A stretch of 64,000 nt of DNA from Streptosporangium subroseum (GCF_900188345.1 NZ_FZOD01000034.1:1-64000), one strand, 5' to 3'; shown: positions 1 to 8,689, counted from the stretch's first letter. Notes: generated from the letters alone by a model not told the origin. Made by a program: numbers and translations.

Positions 1-465
1 CTCAAGGAGCGCAAGCACCGCATCGAGGACGCCGTTCGCAACGCGAAGGCGGCCGTCGAGGAGGGCATCGTCCCCGGCGGTGGCGTGGCCCTGCTGCAGG
101 CCGGCGCCAAGGCGTTCGACAAGCTCGAGCTCTTCGGCGACGAGGCCACCGGTGCCGCGATCGTGCGCAAGGCGCTCGAGGAGCCGCTGAAGCAGATCGC
201 GATCAACGCCGGTCTCGAAGGCGGCGTCGTGGTGGAGAAGGTGCGCAACCTCACCCCCGGTGAGGGTCTGAACGCCGCCACCGGCGAGTACGTCAACATG
301 TTCGAGTCGGGCATCATCGACCCGGCCAAGGTGACGCGTTCCGCTCTGCAGAACGCGGCGTCCATCGCGGCGCTGTTCCTCACCACCGAGGCCGTCATCG
401 CCGAGAAGCCCGAGAAGGCTGGAGCTGCCCCCGCAATGCCCGGTGGCGGCGACATGGGCTTCTAG
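1..465 (+). CDS. groEL: Chaperonin GroEL, C-terminal part (partial, 5' end outside window)
   Basis: The open frame enters from the left edge and encodes the last 154 residues of a 60 kDa chaperonin, the ATP-driven double-ring folding machine of the cytoplasm. The motif GIVPGGGVALL near the window edge and the ATG-EYVNMFESGIIDP stretch about 60 residues before the end are standard GroEL equatorial-domain signatures. The tail ends in MPGGGDMGF, the Gly/Met-rich flexible C-terminus of the typical actinobacterial GroEL2 type rather than the His-rich tail of GroEL1. The gene ends with TAG at 463-465. Identification is certain; which of the usual two actinomycete paralogues it is remains an inference from the tail. 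Confidence 0.97.
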   Translation, partial: LKERKHRIEDAVRNAKAAVEEGIVPGGGVALLQAGAKAFDKLELFGDEATGAAIVRKALEEPLKQIAINAGLEGGVVVEKVRNLTPGEGLNAATGEYVNMFESGIIDPAKVTRSALQNAASIAALFLTTEAVIAEKPEKAGAAPAMPGGGDMGF

Positions 466-725
466 CCCATCTTCAACCTGTGCGTCGGGGATGTGGGCCG
501 GTGGATGTCCCGGTCTCTGGGGCCAGCTCGTCGAGGTGCATCGACAACTCCACCAGGACCGGCTCGTCGTGGTCGAAAGCCGGTGCCGGCCGAGGTCATC
601 GACCGGCACCGGATCTGATCCCTGTGACAGCGCCACGATCTCCCGCTGCGCGGGCCGGGGCAGGGGTGCGCAGCACCGGTGGCGACACGGACGGCTTCAC
701 CGCGATCAACACCGGGGGGCTGGCG
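466..725. other. Spacer downstream of groEL with a stem-loop
   Basis: No convincing gene was found between the groEL stop and 726. It holds a perfect 10-bp inverted repeat CCGGTGCCGG (580-589) / CCGGCACCGG (603-612) with a 13-base loop, about 115 bases past the groEL stop. It could be a transcription terminator or mRNA-stabilising hairpin for groEL, but it lacks a T-run. Confidence 0.4.
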
Positions 726-908
726 ATGGAGTTCGGGCCGAGCCCGGACAACCCGTGGGACGAGGACTCGATGACCGACCGGCCCGAGTCGCCGAGCGTG
801 CTGACCATGGCCGTCTACCCGGACCGGACGGTGGTGCGCGCGTTCGACGTACTCACCGGTGAGCAGATCAACGAGGTCGAGGTGGCCAACCCGCTCTACC
901 GCGGCTGA
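726..908 (+). CDS. Small hypothetical protein (60 aa)
   Basis: A short acidic protein beginning MEFGPSPDNPW and ending EVANPLYRG. The ATG at 726 has a run of six G's about six bases upstream that can act as ribosome-binding site, and the predicted protein looks like real sequence (VLTMAVYPDRTVVRAFDV reads as a beta-strand pair) while the same frame upstream of 726 looks non-coding. The ORF ends 22 bases before a strong hairpin terminator, which supports it as the end of a transcript. No family recognised and no function proposed. A longer start at 480 in the same frame is possible but its N-terminus is low-complexity. Confidence 0.5.
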   Translation: MEFGPSPDNPWDEDSMTDRPESPSVLTMAVYPDRTVVRAFDVLTGEQINEVEVANPLYRG

Positions 909-930
909 TCGCACCGGCACGGAGGACGAC

Positions 931-965
931 GGAACCCGGCCCGGCAACGACCGGGCCGGGGTTCC
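931..965 (+). terminator. Hairpin terminator after the small ORF
   Basis: GGAACCCGGCCCGG (931-944), loop CAACGA, then CCGGGCCGGGGTTCC (951-965): a 14-bp stem with one bulged G. No T-tract, as is common in actinomycetes. It lies between the rightward small ORF and the leftward TetR gene, so it could serve both. Confidence 0.65.
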
Positions 966-1018
966 GGCACAGCCGCGGCGGCCATCGAAGCCGGGAACCC
1001 ACCCGGCTCGGCCGCACC

Positions 1019-1678
1019 TCAGTGCTGAGCACTCCGAGGGGGTGCCGTTTCGGGGGACTCGGGGGTGCTGGACACGAGTGTCTGGAAAAGTGATTCGATC
1101 TGCCGGGCGAGCTGCTCCGGCTCTGCCTCCGCGAGTGCCGTCGTGCGTAGAACGTTGCGCATAAGCCACACCCCGGCCTGAACGGCGAGCATCAGTTCCG
1201 CGCGGACTTCGGCGCCGGAGCCGGACAATTCCTCACGAAGGTGCCGTCCGGGATGCCGCTCGATCGCCTCGCATATGATTTGCGCCGCTCTGGGGTTGGG
1301 CGCCGATTTCAGCATGATCAGAAACGGCCCGAGTTCCTCCGCCTCCGGCGCCGTCCTGGCCACAAGTGCCCGTGCGCTCTCGTCGGCCAGTTCCGGGCCC
1401 GTACCGGCGATCACCGTACGCGGGGCGCTGGCCACGTCGACCGCTTCGGCGAACAGCTGTTCCTTGGAGCCGAAATAGCGGTTGATGAGCATCGCGGTCA
1501 CGCCCGCGCTGTGGGCGATGTCGCGTACTCCCACTCCGTCGTAGCCGTGCCGGGTGAAGGCGGTGATCGCCGCGTCCAGGATGGCCTGCCGGGTGGCGGT
1601 GGCGTCGCGTCGGCGCTTGGCCGATGGGCTGTGCTCCGGCTGTGCTCGGCCGGTGCTGGACGCGGTGTTGTCAACCAT
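1019..1678 (-). CDS. TetR-family transcriptional regulator
   Basis: A 219-residue one-domain repressor of the TetR type. The N-terminal helix-turn-helix reads AILDAAITAFTRHGYDGVGV and continues to AGVTAMLINRYFGSKEQLF, the classical recognition helix and YFGSKE signature; the rest is the all-helical ligand-binding and dimer domain. The start is placed at the ATG at 1678 (MVDNTASS) because the longer upstream reading would run through the operator region. It is divergent from the SDR gene at 1771 with 92 bases between them, and two copies of an inverted repeat lie in that gap, so it most likely represses itself and the SDR gene. Ligand unknown. Confidence 0.88.
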   Translation of the reverse strand: MVDNTASSTGRAQPEHSPSAKRRRDATATRQAILDAAITAFTRHGYDGVGVRDIAHSAGVTAMLINRYFGSKEQLFAEAVDVASAPRTVIAGTGPELADESARALVARTAPEAEELGPFLIMLKSAPNPRAAQIICEAIERHPGRHLREELSGSGAEVRAELMLAVQAGVWLMRNVLRTTALAEAEPEQLARQIESLFQTLVSSTPESPETAPPRSAQH

Positions 1679-1679
1679 G

Positions 1680-1719
1680 TCTACAAGTGTATAGTGAGAT
1701 GTAAGTCTACGAGTGTAGA
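1680..1719. promoter_or_regulatory. Twin TetR-type operator in the TetR/SDR divergent promoter
   Basis: TCTACAAGTGTATA starts at 1680 and TCTACGAGTGTAGA at 1706, 26 bases apart. The second is a clean inverted repeat TCTAC-N4-GTAGA, the first the same with one mismatch. Two copies on about the same helix face between divergent genes are what a cooperative TetR dimer pair would need. Confidence 0.7.
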
Positions 1720-1770
1720 TATGAGGTGACCGATGCTTCCGGCACCTGAACATTGTTTGTGAGGACATCC

Positions 1771-2571
1771 ATGGATCTTCAGTTGACGGGTAAGCGCGCG
1801 CTGGTCACCGGCTCCAGCTCCGGCCTCGGCGAGGCGATCGCCAAAGCTCTGGCCACCGAAGGGGCCCAGGTGGTCGTGCACGGCCGCGACCGAGCTCGTA
1901 CCGAGGCCGTCGCCGACGCCATAGGGGCGGCCGGTGGCAGCGCCGTCGTCTCCCTCGGAGACCTGACCACCGACGACGACGCCGACGCCGTGGCCGAAAC
2001 CGCGTTGGCCGGTGGGCCGATCGACATCCTGGTCAACAACGTCGGCGCCGCCCCCCACCGCGACTGGGAAACGGCCACCGCGACGGACTGGAGCCAGATC
2101 TACGAGCTCAATGTCATCTCCGGCATTCGCATGATCCGGCGTGTGGTGCCCCGGATGCACGAGCGCGGCTGGGGCCGCGTCATCCAGATCGGCGGCGGAC
2201 TCGGTCTGCAGCCGACCGCTGACCTGCCGCACTACAACGCCACCCTGGCCGCCCGCCACAACTACACGGTCTCGCTGGCCCGCCGCCTGAAGGGCAGCGG
2301 GATCACCTCCAACGCCGTCGCCCCCGGCGCCATTCTGACCGGCAACGCCCGGCAGTACATCACCGATCTCGCCCCGGACCGCGGCTGGGGCGAGACCTGG
2401 GAGGAGATCGAACGCAACGCGATCGAAGAACTGGTGCCCAACGACGTCGGCCGCCTGGGGAGGGCCGAAGAGATCGCCGCCGCCGTTCTGTACCTCAGCG
2501 GCCCCCTCGCCGCCTATGTGACCGGCACCACGCTGCGGGTCGACGGCGGGACCATCCGTGGCATCCATTGA
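1771..2571 (+). CDS. SDR-family protein lacking the canonical catalytic Ser and Lys
   Basis: A 266-residue Rossmann protein of the short-chain dehydrogenase/reductase family. The nucleotide-binding glycine motif TGSSSGLG is at residues 13-20 and NNVGAA (NNAG equivalent) near 90. At the active-site position the sequence reads PHYNATLAARHN near residue 153: the Tyr is present but the Lys of YxxxK is Leu, and the usual Ser in the preceding strand is in a GGG run (VIQIGGGLGLQ). Other SDR landmarks (SNAVAPGAI) are intact. I chose ATG 1771 because GTGAGGA lies just upstream; a TTG at 1753 is less likely. The gene is divergent from and probably repressed by the TetR regulator. Fold is certain; whether it is still an oxidoreductase is doubtful. 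Confidence 0.85.
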   Translation: MDLQLTGKRALVTGSSSGLGEAIAKALATEGAQVVVHGRDRARTEAVADAIGAAGGSAVVSLGDLTTDDDADAVAETALAGGPIDILVNNVGAAPHRDWETATATDWSQIYELNVISGIRMIRRVVPRMHERGWGRVIQIGGGLGLQPTADLPHYNATLAARHNYTVSLARRLKGSGITSNAVAPGAILTGNARQYITDLAPDRGWGETWEEIERNAIEELVPNDVGRLGRAEEIAAAVLYLSGPLAAYVTGTTLRVDGGTIRGIH

Positions 2572-2715
2572 TCGCCCCGCGCCGGCCGCCGGTGCGGCTG
2601 TCTCACCGACACCCGACCTGGCTGTGGTGCGGCGCAGGCCCCGCCCCGGGCGAACGATTTTCCACCGCAGCTCGATCGATACAGGACCTTTCGCCCAGCC
2701 CCATTGCCAGAGCCG

Positions 2716-5061
2716 TCACCGGGCGAGTTTGGCGAGCATGTCGGGTAGCTCCGCTTCGTGCACCACGGCAAGGCGTTTGGTGGCTCGGGTGATCGCCACG
2801 TAGAGATCGTGACCCCCCTTGGGTGACTGGGCGAGGATCTCGTCAGGAGCCACGACCACGACGGCGTCGAACTCCAACCCCTTGGACTGGGTCACGGTGA
2901 GCACCACCACCGGTGCCTCGAGATCGACCTCGGCGAACCCGGTATGACGCGCGTTGGGAACGATGACGGCCAGCCGTCCCTCACCGATCGCGGCGAGCTC
3001 GGATTTCACCACCTCCGCGAAGTCGAGTGACGTCTGACGGATGGCGCGGGGCGGAGCCTCGCCGGTGCGGACCGACTGCGGGGGGACCTGGTCAGGAGCC
3101 ACGGCGCGCAGGACGTCTGCGGCCACGTCCATGATCTCGGCCGGGGTCCGATAATTGATCATCAGTCGCTCCTCGCGCCAGCGTTCCTCGGCATAGGGAG
3201 CCAGCACCTCTTCCCAGGTGCGGGCGCCCGCCGCCGATCCCGTCTGGGCGATGTCGCCGACCACGGTCAGCGAGCGGGTCGGGATGCGCCGCATGACCGA
3301 ACGCCAGGCCATCGCCGACAGCTCCTGGGCCTCGTCGAGGATCACGTGACCGTAGACCCACGTCCGGTCGGCGGCCGCGCGCTGGGCGGTGGTCAGCGCT
3401 GGGCCGCGGTCGTGGTGGCGTTCGGCCAGGGTGCCGACGTCCAGCAGGTCGCCGAGCCTCGCCCCGGCCTCGTCCAGGATCTCGAAGTCCTCGTTGTAGG
3501 TCAGCACGTCCCGGGCGTAGGCCTGTTCGTCGCGCCGTTCGGCGGCGTTGGCCCGATCCCGTTCCCGATCGCCGGTCAGGTCGGAGCCGAGCAGTTCGGC
3601 GGCCTCGTCGAGCAGCGGCACGTCACCCACCGTCCACGGCGCACCCGGCGGACGCAGCAGCTCCCCGGCCTCGCCGGCGTCCAGGCCCGCCGAGAGCATC
3701 GCCTCCCAGTCGGCCAGCAGCTCGCCGACCAGTTGCTCCGGAGTGAGGATCGGCCACAGCTCGTCCATCGCCTGCCGTACCGTCGGCTGTTCCCACAGCA
3801 CCCGGCACGCCTCCCGCAGCGTCTCCTCCTCCTCGACCCGCATCTCCTCCTCGTCCGGCGGCAGCTCCAGCCACGAGTCGCCGTCGTCGGGCAGCACCAC
3901 CCCCAGCTCCTCCTCATCCATCAGCCGCTCGTACTGCTCGGCCTCGGCGGTGGCCAGCGCTCGCAGCATGTCGAGCACGAACACGTGCCGGGACTCGTTG
4001 TGCGGGCTGCGCAGCGCACGGGCTCGGTCGCGGGCGATGACGCAGGTGCCGTGGTCCACGCGGAGCGTCGTCCAGTCGACCACGACTTCCTTGCCGCCGC
4101 GCACCGACGTCCGAGCGGGGATCTTGACCTCGAGGTCCCCTCGGGGGACCCGCTGCCGATCTTGTACGGCTCCCGCCATCACCTCGGCCATCCGCAGGGC
4201 ACCCTTGATCACGGCCTGGGACGGGCTGTCCTCCGCCGTCGCCGCGATGCCCGGATAGAGCCGCCCGAGCGTGGTCATCACCACGTCGCTCTCGCCGAGG
4301 GAGGGCAGCACCTGCTCGATGTAGCGGGAGAAAAGGTCGTTGGGCCCGATGATCAGAACGCCCCTGCGCTCCAGGACGTCCCTGTGCGTGTAGAGCAGGT
4401 AGGCGGCGCGGTGCAGCGCGGCAACCGTCTTACCGGTGCCGGGACCGCCCTGGACCACGAGGGTCCCGTGCAGGCCCGAGCGGATCACGCGGTCCTGCTC
4501 GATCTGGATGGTGGCCACCACCTCGCTCATCTTGCCGGTCCTCGCCCGGCGCAGCGTCGCCAGGAGTGCCGCCTCCCCGACCAGCGACCGGCGGTCGGCG
4601 TCGCTCATCCGATCGAGGTCGAACACCTCGTCGTCGACGCCGATCACGGTCCGGTTGCGGGTGTGCAGGTGGCGGCGCCGCACCAGCGAACCCGGGTTGC
4701 CGGGCGTGGCGGTGTAGAACGGGCGGGCGGCAGGGGCCCGCCAGTCGATCAGGACCGGCTCGCCGTCACCGTCGCGCAACCCGATTCTGCCGATGTAGAG
4801 GGTCTCGCCGTCGGAGTCGTCGACCCGGCCGAAGCACAGGCCGTGCTCCACCCCGTTGAGCCTGGCGAGGCGCCTGGCGTACTCGCCGGAGAACATCTCC
4901 CGCTCGACCATGCCCCGAGCGGTGCCGACACCGGGACTGCGGTGCGCCTCCTTCAGAGAGGTCTCGGCCCGCTCACGCGCCTCGTCGAGGTGGCAGTACA
5001 GCATGGTGATGTGGGACTGCTCGGCTTCGATCTGAGGGCTTGACACTTGACGGCTCGACAT
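2716..5061 (-). CDS. helD: HelD-type UvrD/Rep-like ATPase (RNA polymerase recycling factor family)
   Basis: A 781-residue superfamily-1 helicase-like ATPase. An N-terminal coiled segment (IEAEQSHITMLY...DEARERAE) is typical of HelD, followed by Walker A GGPGTGKT (about 205-212), a long acidic insertion around 385-420, Walker B DEAQ (about 577-580), the QSKGLEFD motif and the C-terminal AITRATKRL motif. HelD proteins bind stalled RNA polymerase and release it from DNA or rifamycins; in some actinomycetes a HelD (HelR) confers rifampicin tolerance. Start: ATG 5061 with AAGGAA next to it and AAGGAG 13 bases upstream; the EAEQ motif near residue 12 supports a start here. No copy of the rifamycin-associated element was recognised upstream, so a rifamycin link is inference, strengthened only by a Rox homologue 32 kb away. 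Confidence 0.92.
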   Translation of the reverse strand: MSSRQVSSPQIEAEQSHITMLYCHLDEARERAETSLKEAHRSPGVGTARGMVEREMFSGEYARRLARLNGVEHGLCFGRVDDSDGETLYIGRIGLRDGDGEPVLIDWRAPAARPFYTATPGNPGSLVRRRHLHTRNRTVIGVDDEVFDLDRMSDADRRSLVGEAALLATLRRARTGKMSEVVATIQIEQDRVIRSGLHGTLVVQGGPGTGKTVAALHRAAYLLYTHRDVLERRGVLIIGPNDLFSRYIEQVLPSLGESDVVMTTLGRLYPGIAATAEDSPSQAVIKGALRMAEVMAGAVQDRQRVPRGDLEVKIPARTSVRGGKEVVVDWTTLRVDHGTCVIARDRARALRSPHNESRHVFVLDMLRALATAEAEQYERLMDEEELGVVLPDDGDSWLELPPDEEEMRVEEEETLREACRVLWEQPTVRQAMDELWPILTPEQLVGELLADWEAMLSAGLDAGEAGELLRPPGAPWTVGDVPLLDEAAELLGSDLTGDRERDRANAAERRDEQAYARDVLTYNEDFEILDEAGARLGDLLDVGTLAERHHDRGPALTTAQRAAADRTWVYGHVILDEAQELSAMAWRSVMRRIPTRSLTVVGDIAQTGSAAGARTWEEVLAPYAEERWREERLMINYRTPAEIMDVAADVLRAVAPDQVPPQSVRTGEAPPRAIRQTSLDFAEVVKSELAAIGEGRLAVIVPNARHTGFAEVDLEAPVVVLTVTQSKGLEFDAVVVVAPDEILAQSPKGGHDLYVAITRATKRLAVVHEAELPDMLAKLAR

Positions 5062-5501
5062 TTCCTTGATACGCTCCTTTTGGCTGGGGGCGTTTACGCT
5101 TTTCCGTGCGATAGCGCTAAGAAAACGAGTATAAACCGTCCCGTACGCCGATGCACCAGCCGGGCCTCGCCCGCCGTGCGGTCCGCCGGCTTAGAGCCGC
5201 GAATCACCCCACCGAGTAGGTCACCGACCCCGTCGGGCGATGACCGGCAAGACGGTGAGGCAGCGTAGTCGTCTGCGGTATTCGTCATGGTTGTGGGCTC
5301 GGTCGGCATGCCCGGATCTCGCCCCGGCGGCGAACGACACGGGCGCGAATCATCTGGTGCGACATCTCGACGGCCTGATGTTCATCCACCGGATACGCGA
5401 AGACCCTCTTCGCCGCGTGCCGCCGGCTGCGTACGCCTCTGCTCTCGCTCGGGAAAGATCGTCATGGAGTGATCGGCGGAGCCGCAAGGCATCGCCGGAA
5501 C
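5062..5501. other. Long spacer upstream of helD, no gene supported
   Basis: About 440 bases between the divergent helD and SDR genes. It includes a lower-GC stretch at 5085-5145 likely to hold the helD promoter (reverse strand TTTATACT-like box). Several short frames pass through but none has a credible start, ribosome site or recognisable product. Confidence 0.5.
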
Positions 5502-5535
5502 CTACACGATGATGATAAAAATCGACGGGGTGTAG
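5502..5535. promoter_or_regulatory. Candidate operator upstream of the SDR-TetR operon
   Basis: CTACAC (5502-5507) and GTGTAG (5530-5535) are perfect inverted arms around an AT-richer 22-base centre (GATGATGATAAAAATC). It lies 54 bases before the SDR start, in the promoter of an operon that encodes its own TetR regulator, so it is a plausible autoregulatory site. Confidence 0.4.
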
Positions 5536-5588
5536 AGTTTGGGGTGAGGGAGCGGTTCAGCCCCTTTCGAGTCCTCTCTGGAGGAGCA

Positions 5589-6437
5589 ATGCGGAAGCAG
5601 AAGTGGCTCATCACCGGTGTCAGTACGGGCCTTGGGCGTGCCTTCGCCCAAGCCGCCTTGGCCGCCGGGCACACCGTCGTTGGAACGATCCGCTCCGAGG
5701 AGGACCTGCGGGCCTTCGAAGGGCTCAAACCCGGGTACGCTCACGGCCGCATCCTGGATGTGACCGACGGCGACGCCGTCGCGAGTGTGGTGGCGGAGGT
5801 GGAGCAGAGCGTCGGCCCGCTGGATGTCGTCGTCGCCAACGCCGGTTACGGACTGGAGGGCACCTTCGAGGAAACCCCGCTGGCCGAGGTGCGGCGGCAG
5901 TTCGAGGTCAACGTATTCGGGGCAGTGGCCACCCTGCGGGCGGCACTGCCCCACATGCGCCGGCGCCGCCGCGGACACCTGATGGCCGTCACCTCCATGG
6001 GCGGGCTCATGGCCGTGCCCGGCATGTCCGCCTACTGCGGCAGCAAGTTCGCCCTGGAAGGCATCCTCGAGGCACTGGGCAAGGAGGTCGCGCCGTTCGG
6101 GATCCACGTGACGGCGATCGAGCCCGGCTCCTTCCGCACCGACTGGGCCGGACGGTCCATGACACGCGCCGCGCAGTCCATCGACGACTACGACGAGCTG
6201 TTCACCCCCATCCGTGAAGCGCGGCAGAAGGCAAGCGGGAACCAGCTGGGCAATCCGGCCAAGGCCGGAGACGCCGTCGTGCACATCGCGTCGGTCGACC
6301 AGCCGCCGGCCCATCTCGTCCTGGGCTCGGACGCGCTGCGACTGGTCACCGCCGCGCGCATGGCCGTGGACGAGGACATCCGCGCATGGGAGACGCTCTC
6401 CCGTACGACCGACTTCGCCGAGGGCGCTCAGCTCTGA
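5589..6437 (+). CDS. SDR-family oxidoreductase
   Basis: A 282-residue classical short-chain dehydrogenase. The cofactor motif TGVSTGLG lies at the extreme N-terminus, NAGYG near residue 88, and the catalytic set is complete: VTSMGG followed by SAYCGSKFALEG (Ser, Tyr, Lys). The pattern of an extended C-terminus and the TGVSTGLGRAFAQAAL start resembles SDRs often annotated as oxidoreductases or retinol-dehydrogenase-like; substrate unknown. The start at ATG 5589 is fixed by the ribosome site GGAGGAG immediately upstream. Its TGA overlaps the ATG of the next TetR gene (TGATG), so the two are translationally coupled and the regulator probably controls the operon. Confidence 0.93.
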   Translation: MRKQKWLITGVSTGLGRAFAQAALAAGHTVVGTIRSEEDLRAFEGLKPGYAHGRILDVTDGDAVASVVAEVEQSVGPLDVVVANAGYGLEGTFEETPLAEVRRQFEVNVFGAVATLRAALPHMRRRRRGHLMAVTSMGGLMAVPGMSAYCGSKFALEGILEALGKEVAPFGIHVTAIEPGSFRTDWAGRSMTRAAQSIDDYDELFTPIREARQKASGNQLGNPAKAGDAVVHIASVDQPPAHLVLGSDALRLVTAARMAVDEDIRAWETLSRTTDFAEGAQL

Positions 6438-7051
6438 TGCCCGGCCACCACCCCGCGCGGAGCCGACGCACCACCGAACGCAAGGGTGACGTCCGGGAGC
6501 GGGCCATTCTGGACACCTGCGAAGCTCTGCTGGCGCAGAAGGGCTACGACGCCATGACCGTCGGCGACATCGCCCAGGGCGCCGGCATCACCCGCGGCGC
6601 CCTGTACTTCTACTTCGGCTCCAAGCAAGAAGTGGTCACGGCACTCGTGGCCCGGACCGTTGAGCACCTGTGGGAGCGGTCCCGGGCCACCGCGGAGACC
6701 GACGAGCCGCGCCAGGCCATCGCAGCGGCCATGCGGCGCACGGTCGAGCTGTGGAACGAGCACGGCCTGGTCATGCGCACGGCGATCGACCTGTCGTTGA
6801 CCGTGCCGGAGATCGGCGAGCTGTGGAGCCATACGGCTGACCTGTTCATCACGGCCATCACCGCCGTCTTGGAACGAGCCGGCGTTCAGGCCGGCACCGA
6901 ACCGGACCAGGCGCCGGCGATGGCACGCGCCCTGTGCTGGATGATCGAGCGGACTTTCTACCACGCCTCGCAAGAGTCCCGCGAGAAGTTGCGGAAGGCA
7001 TCTTCGACCTGCGAACACATCTGGCTGATCAGCGCCGGCCTGACCGCCTGA
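6437..7051 (+). CDS. TetR-family transcriptional regulator, coupled to the SDR gene
   Basis: A 204-residue TetR protein. The HTH reads ILDTCEALLAQKGYDAMTV to AGITRGALYFYFGSKQEVV, a textbook TetR DNA-binding domain with the YFYFGSK signature; the C-terminal helical domain with a WMIERTFYH stretch resembles the EthR-like subgroup of mycolate or xenobiotic regulators. Start at ATG 6437 overlaps the SDR stop by one base. Likely represses its own operon through the 5502-5535 inverted repeat (inference). Effector unknown. Confidence 0.9.
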   Translation: MPGHHPARSRRTTERKGDVRERAILDTCEALLAQKGYDAMTVGDIAQGAGITRGALYFYFGSKQEVVTALVARTVEHLWERSRATAETDEPRQAIAAAMRRTVELWNEHGLVMRTAIDLSLTVPEIGELWSHTADLFITAITAVLERAGVQAGTEPDQAPAMARALCWMIERTFYHASQESREKLRKASSTCEHIWLISAGLTA

Positions 7052-7148
7052 CACATCTGGCACGGACGTTGAGACTCAAGAATCGCACCGCGCGATTAAA
7101 GATCGGCGAACCGGACATGGCCGCGGATGAGCGTGCGACCGGGATCCG

Positions 7149-8168
7149 TCAGGAGGTGGCCGCCGAGTGCGGGTCGCCGAGGTACGGGAACCGGTCCAGG
7201 GTATCGGTGTGCGGCGTCAGACCGGTGGGCGGCGCCTCGTTCTTGGTGAGGAACGCGACGCGGATGTCGATGACGTCTTCCGTGAATGTCCGGCCATTGG
7301 GGTACGCGGCCGGCTTGGACGGATCGAAGTGCAGCACGTCCGGCAGGAGGCCGTGCTCGTCGAGAGCGGTGATCGCCTCCTCACGCGAGTAGCCGCCGGT
7401 GTGGCCCAACAGATGGACGAACTGGTCCGTCCATCTGGCCCGATCGTTGACCGGCTCGCTGGCGTTGTACTCCTCCTTCGTGTCGTCGGTGTTGAAGAAG
7501 CTGCTCATCGACGGGTGTCCGGCCCGGTCCGCGTGGACGAGTTCGCCGTCGCGCAGGACGCTGCACCGGCCCCAGACGTGCAGCTCGGGCTTGGGCGCAA
7601 GCTCCGCGGTCGGCAGTTCGATGGCCATGGAGAAGACATTGGCCGTGCTGTTGGAGTCGACGCCGGTCCACGGGGACTTCCCGCCCAGATGCGGTGCGGT
7701 GAAATTCCGGTTGCCGCCGGTGTCGAACAGATCCTTGATTCCGTCGAAGTCGAAGAAAAAGGCGTCACTGCGGCTACCGGCGGCCACCTTGTAGTCGCCG
7801 CCGCTGACCACGTTGGCCTGGGGGCCGAAGGAGACGGCGGCGTCCGACACGATCTTGGTGCCGATCGCCTCGGGCCTGCGGGACTCCGCACCGGTTGCCA
7901 TGAAGACGCTGTAGGTCTGGGAGCCGTCGGATGCCGGCGGGCTGAAGACCCAGCTGAAGGCGACGTCGGTCAGGTAATCGCCGTCGTTGTCGATGTTCAG
8001 GCGATATACGGCGTCGGGGTGCAGGGCATCCGCGTTGGGATTGGCGTTGAGGATGAGAACGGTCCTGCTCGGATCGCCGGGTGCCCCGAAGGCGTAGAGG
8101 TCGCACAGGTCGAGGCGCTGGTCGCCGAGTGGTGGCCCAAGGCTGAGGCCGGTGAAATGGTTGGACAT
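7149..8168 (-). CDS. DUF4331 family protein
   Basis: A 339-residue protein beginning MSNHFTGLSLGPPLGDQRLDLCDLYAF, the characteristic start of the DUF4331 family (the SHH...D..DLYAF opening), with later family landmarks such as LILNANPN, YRLNIDNDGD, DAFFFDFDG and a C-terminal RTFTEDVIDIRVAFLT. The biochemical function of the family is not known; no signal peptide is visible here. Start chosen at ATG 8168 because GGAAGGG is six bases upstream; an ATG at 8183 has no such site. A perfect TetR-type palindrome lies 39 bases upstream, so the gene is probably under repression by an unlinked or nearby TetR regulator. Confidence 0.88.
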   Translation of the reverse strand: MSNHFTGLSLGPPLGDQRLDLCDLYAFGAPGDPSRTVLILNANPNADALHPDAVYRLNIDNDGDYLTDVAFSWVFSPPASDGSQTYSVFMATGAESRRPEAIGTKIVSDAAVSFGPQANVVSGGDYKVAAGSRSDAFFFDFDGIKDLFDTGGNRNFTAPHLGGKSPWTGVDSNSTANVFSMAIELPTAELAPKPELHVWGRCSVLRDGELVHADRAGHPSMSSFFNTDDTKEEYNASEPVNDRARWTDQFVHLLGHTGGYSREEAITALDEHGLLPDVLHFDPSKPAAYPNGRTFTEDVIDIRVAFLTKNEAPPTGLTPHTDTLDRFPYLGDPHSAATS

Positions 8169-8206
8169 GTCAGGCCCTTCCATTGCTCGCTCGCCGGAAG
8201 ACCGCT

Positions 8207-8220
8207 AGAACGACCGTTCT
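8207..8220. promoter_or_regulatory. TetR-type operator upstream of the DUF4331 gene
   Basis: AGAACG-AC-CGTTCT, a perfect 14-bp palindrome with a 2-base centre, 39 bases before the DUF4331 start codon. The form is typical of TetR-family operators. Confidence 0.65.
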
Positions 8221-8689
8221 GTGGCGCGGTCACGTCCAGTGGAGTGGTGTATGAGTTGATCTCCGCATGGTCCTGTTTCTGCAGCTAAGCCCTCCTGTCA
8301 AAATAGACAGAAGGTGGCAAATAGGTGCAAAACTCCGCATCGAGGACGGGGAAGAAACATCCCTTCGTGGGGGAGAGGCGCGCAACGCCGGGGACCGGCG
8401 GGATGCCGGCGCCGACCGCGTGGCCGCGAAAATCTCGCCGTCTCGGTGCCGTCCGGCCGCTCCGGCGGCCGGATCCGTCCGTCTCCGGGGACCCAGTACG
8501 GCGCGCGGCAGCGGCGGCGTCGTGGGGACGCCCTGCCCGATGCCGCGACCGCGGGCGATCGCGCGACGGAAGATCGCGAACTGCGTCTCCCGATATTGAC
8601 GTTTTCTTGACGCTCTGACCTCATTTATGCCCTCCTGGCCTCAGTAAGGTGCTTTTCGTCTTTACGCATCTTTGACGGGGGTAGTTGGA
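8221..8689. other. Divergent spacer between DUF4331 and the APC permease
   Basis: About 470 bases without a supported gene. It contains an inverted repeat CTGTC (8295-8299) AAAATA GACAG (8306-8310) in an AT-rich patch and a GC-rich stretch with several possible hairpins (8380-8500), so a structured 5' leader of the permease mRNA is possible. I could not match it to a known riboswitch consensus, including the c-di-AMP (ydaO) class that sometimes precedes such transporters. Confidence 0.4.

Noticed and set aside
3346..5043. Plus-strand frame of 565 codons opposite helD
   Set aside because: It is a GC-skew shadow of the helD coding strand; the protein has no recognisable motif and is unusually rich in Gly, Arg and Pro.
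5062..5140. Rifamycin-associated element upstream of helD or rox (37000-37254)
   Set aside because: The known 19-bp palindrome was not recognisable in either promoter region.
7167..8288. Plus-strand frame of 373 codons opposite the DUF4331 gene
   Set aside because: Antisense shadow; DUF4331 motifs on the minus strand decide the strand.
8184..8689. c-di-AMP (ydaO) or other known riboswitch before the APC permease
   Set aside because: I looked for the conserved blocks of that class and did not find them in order; only generic hairpins are present.
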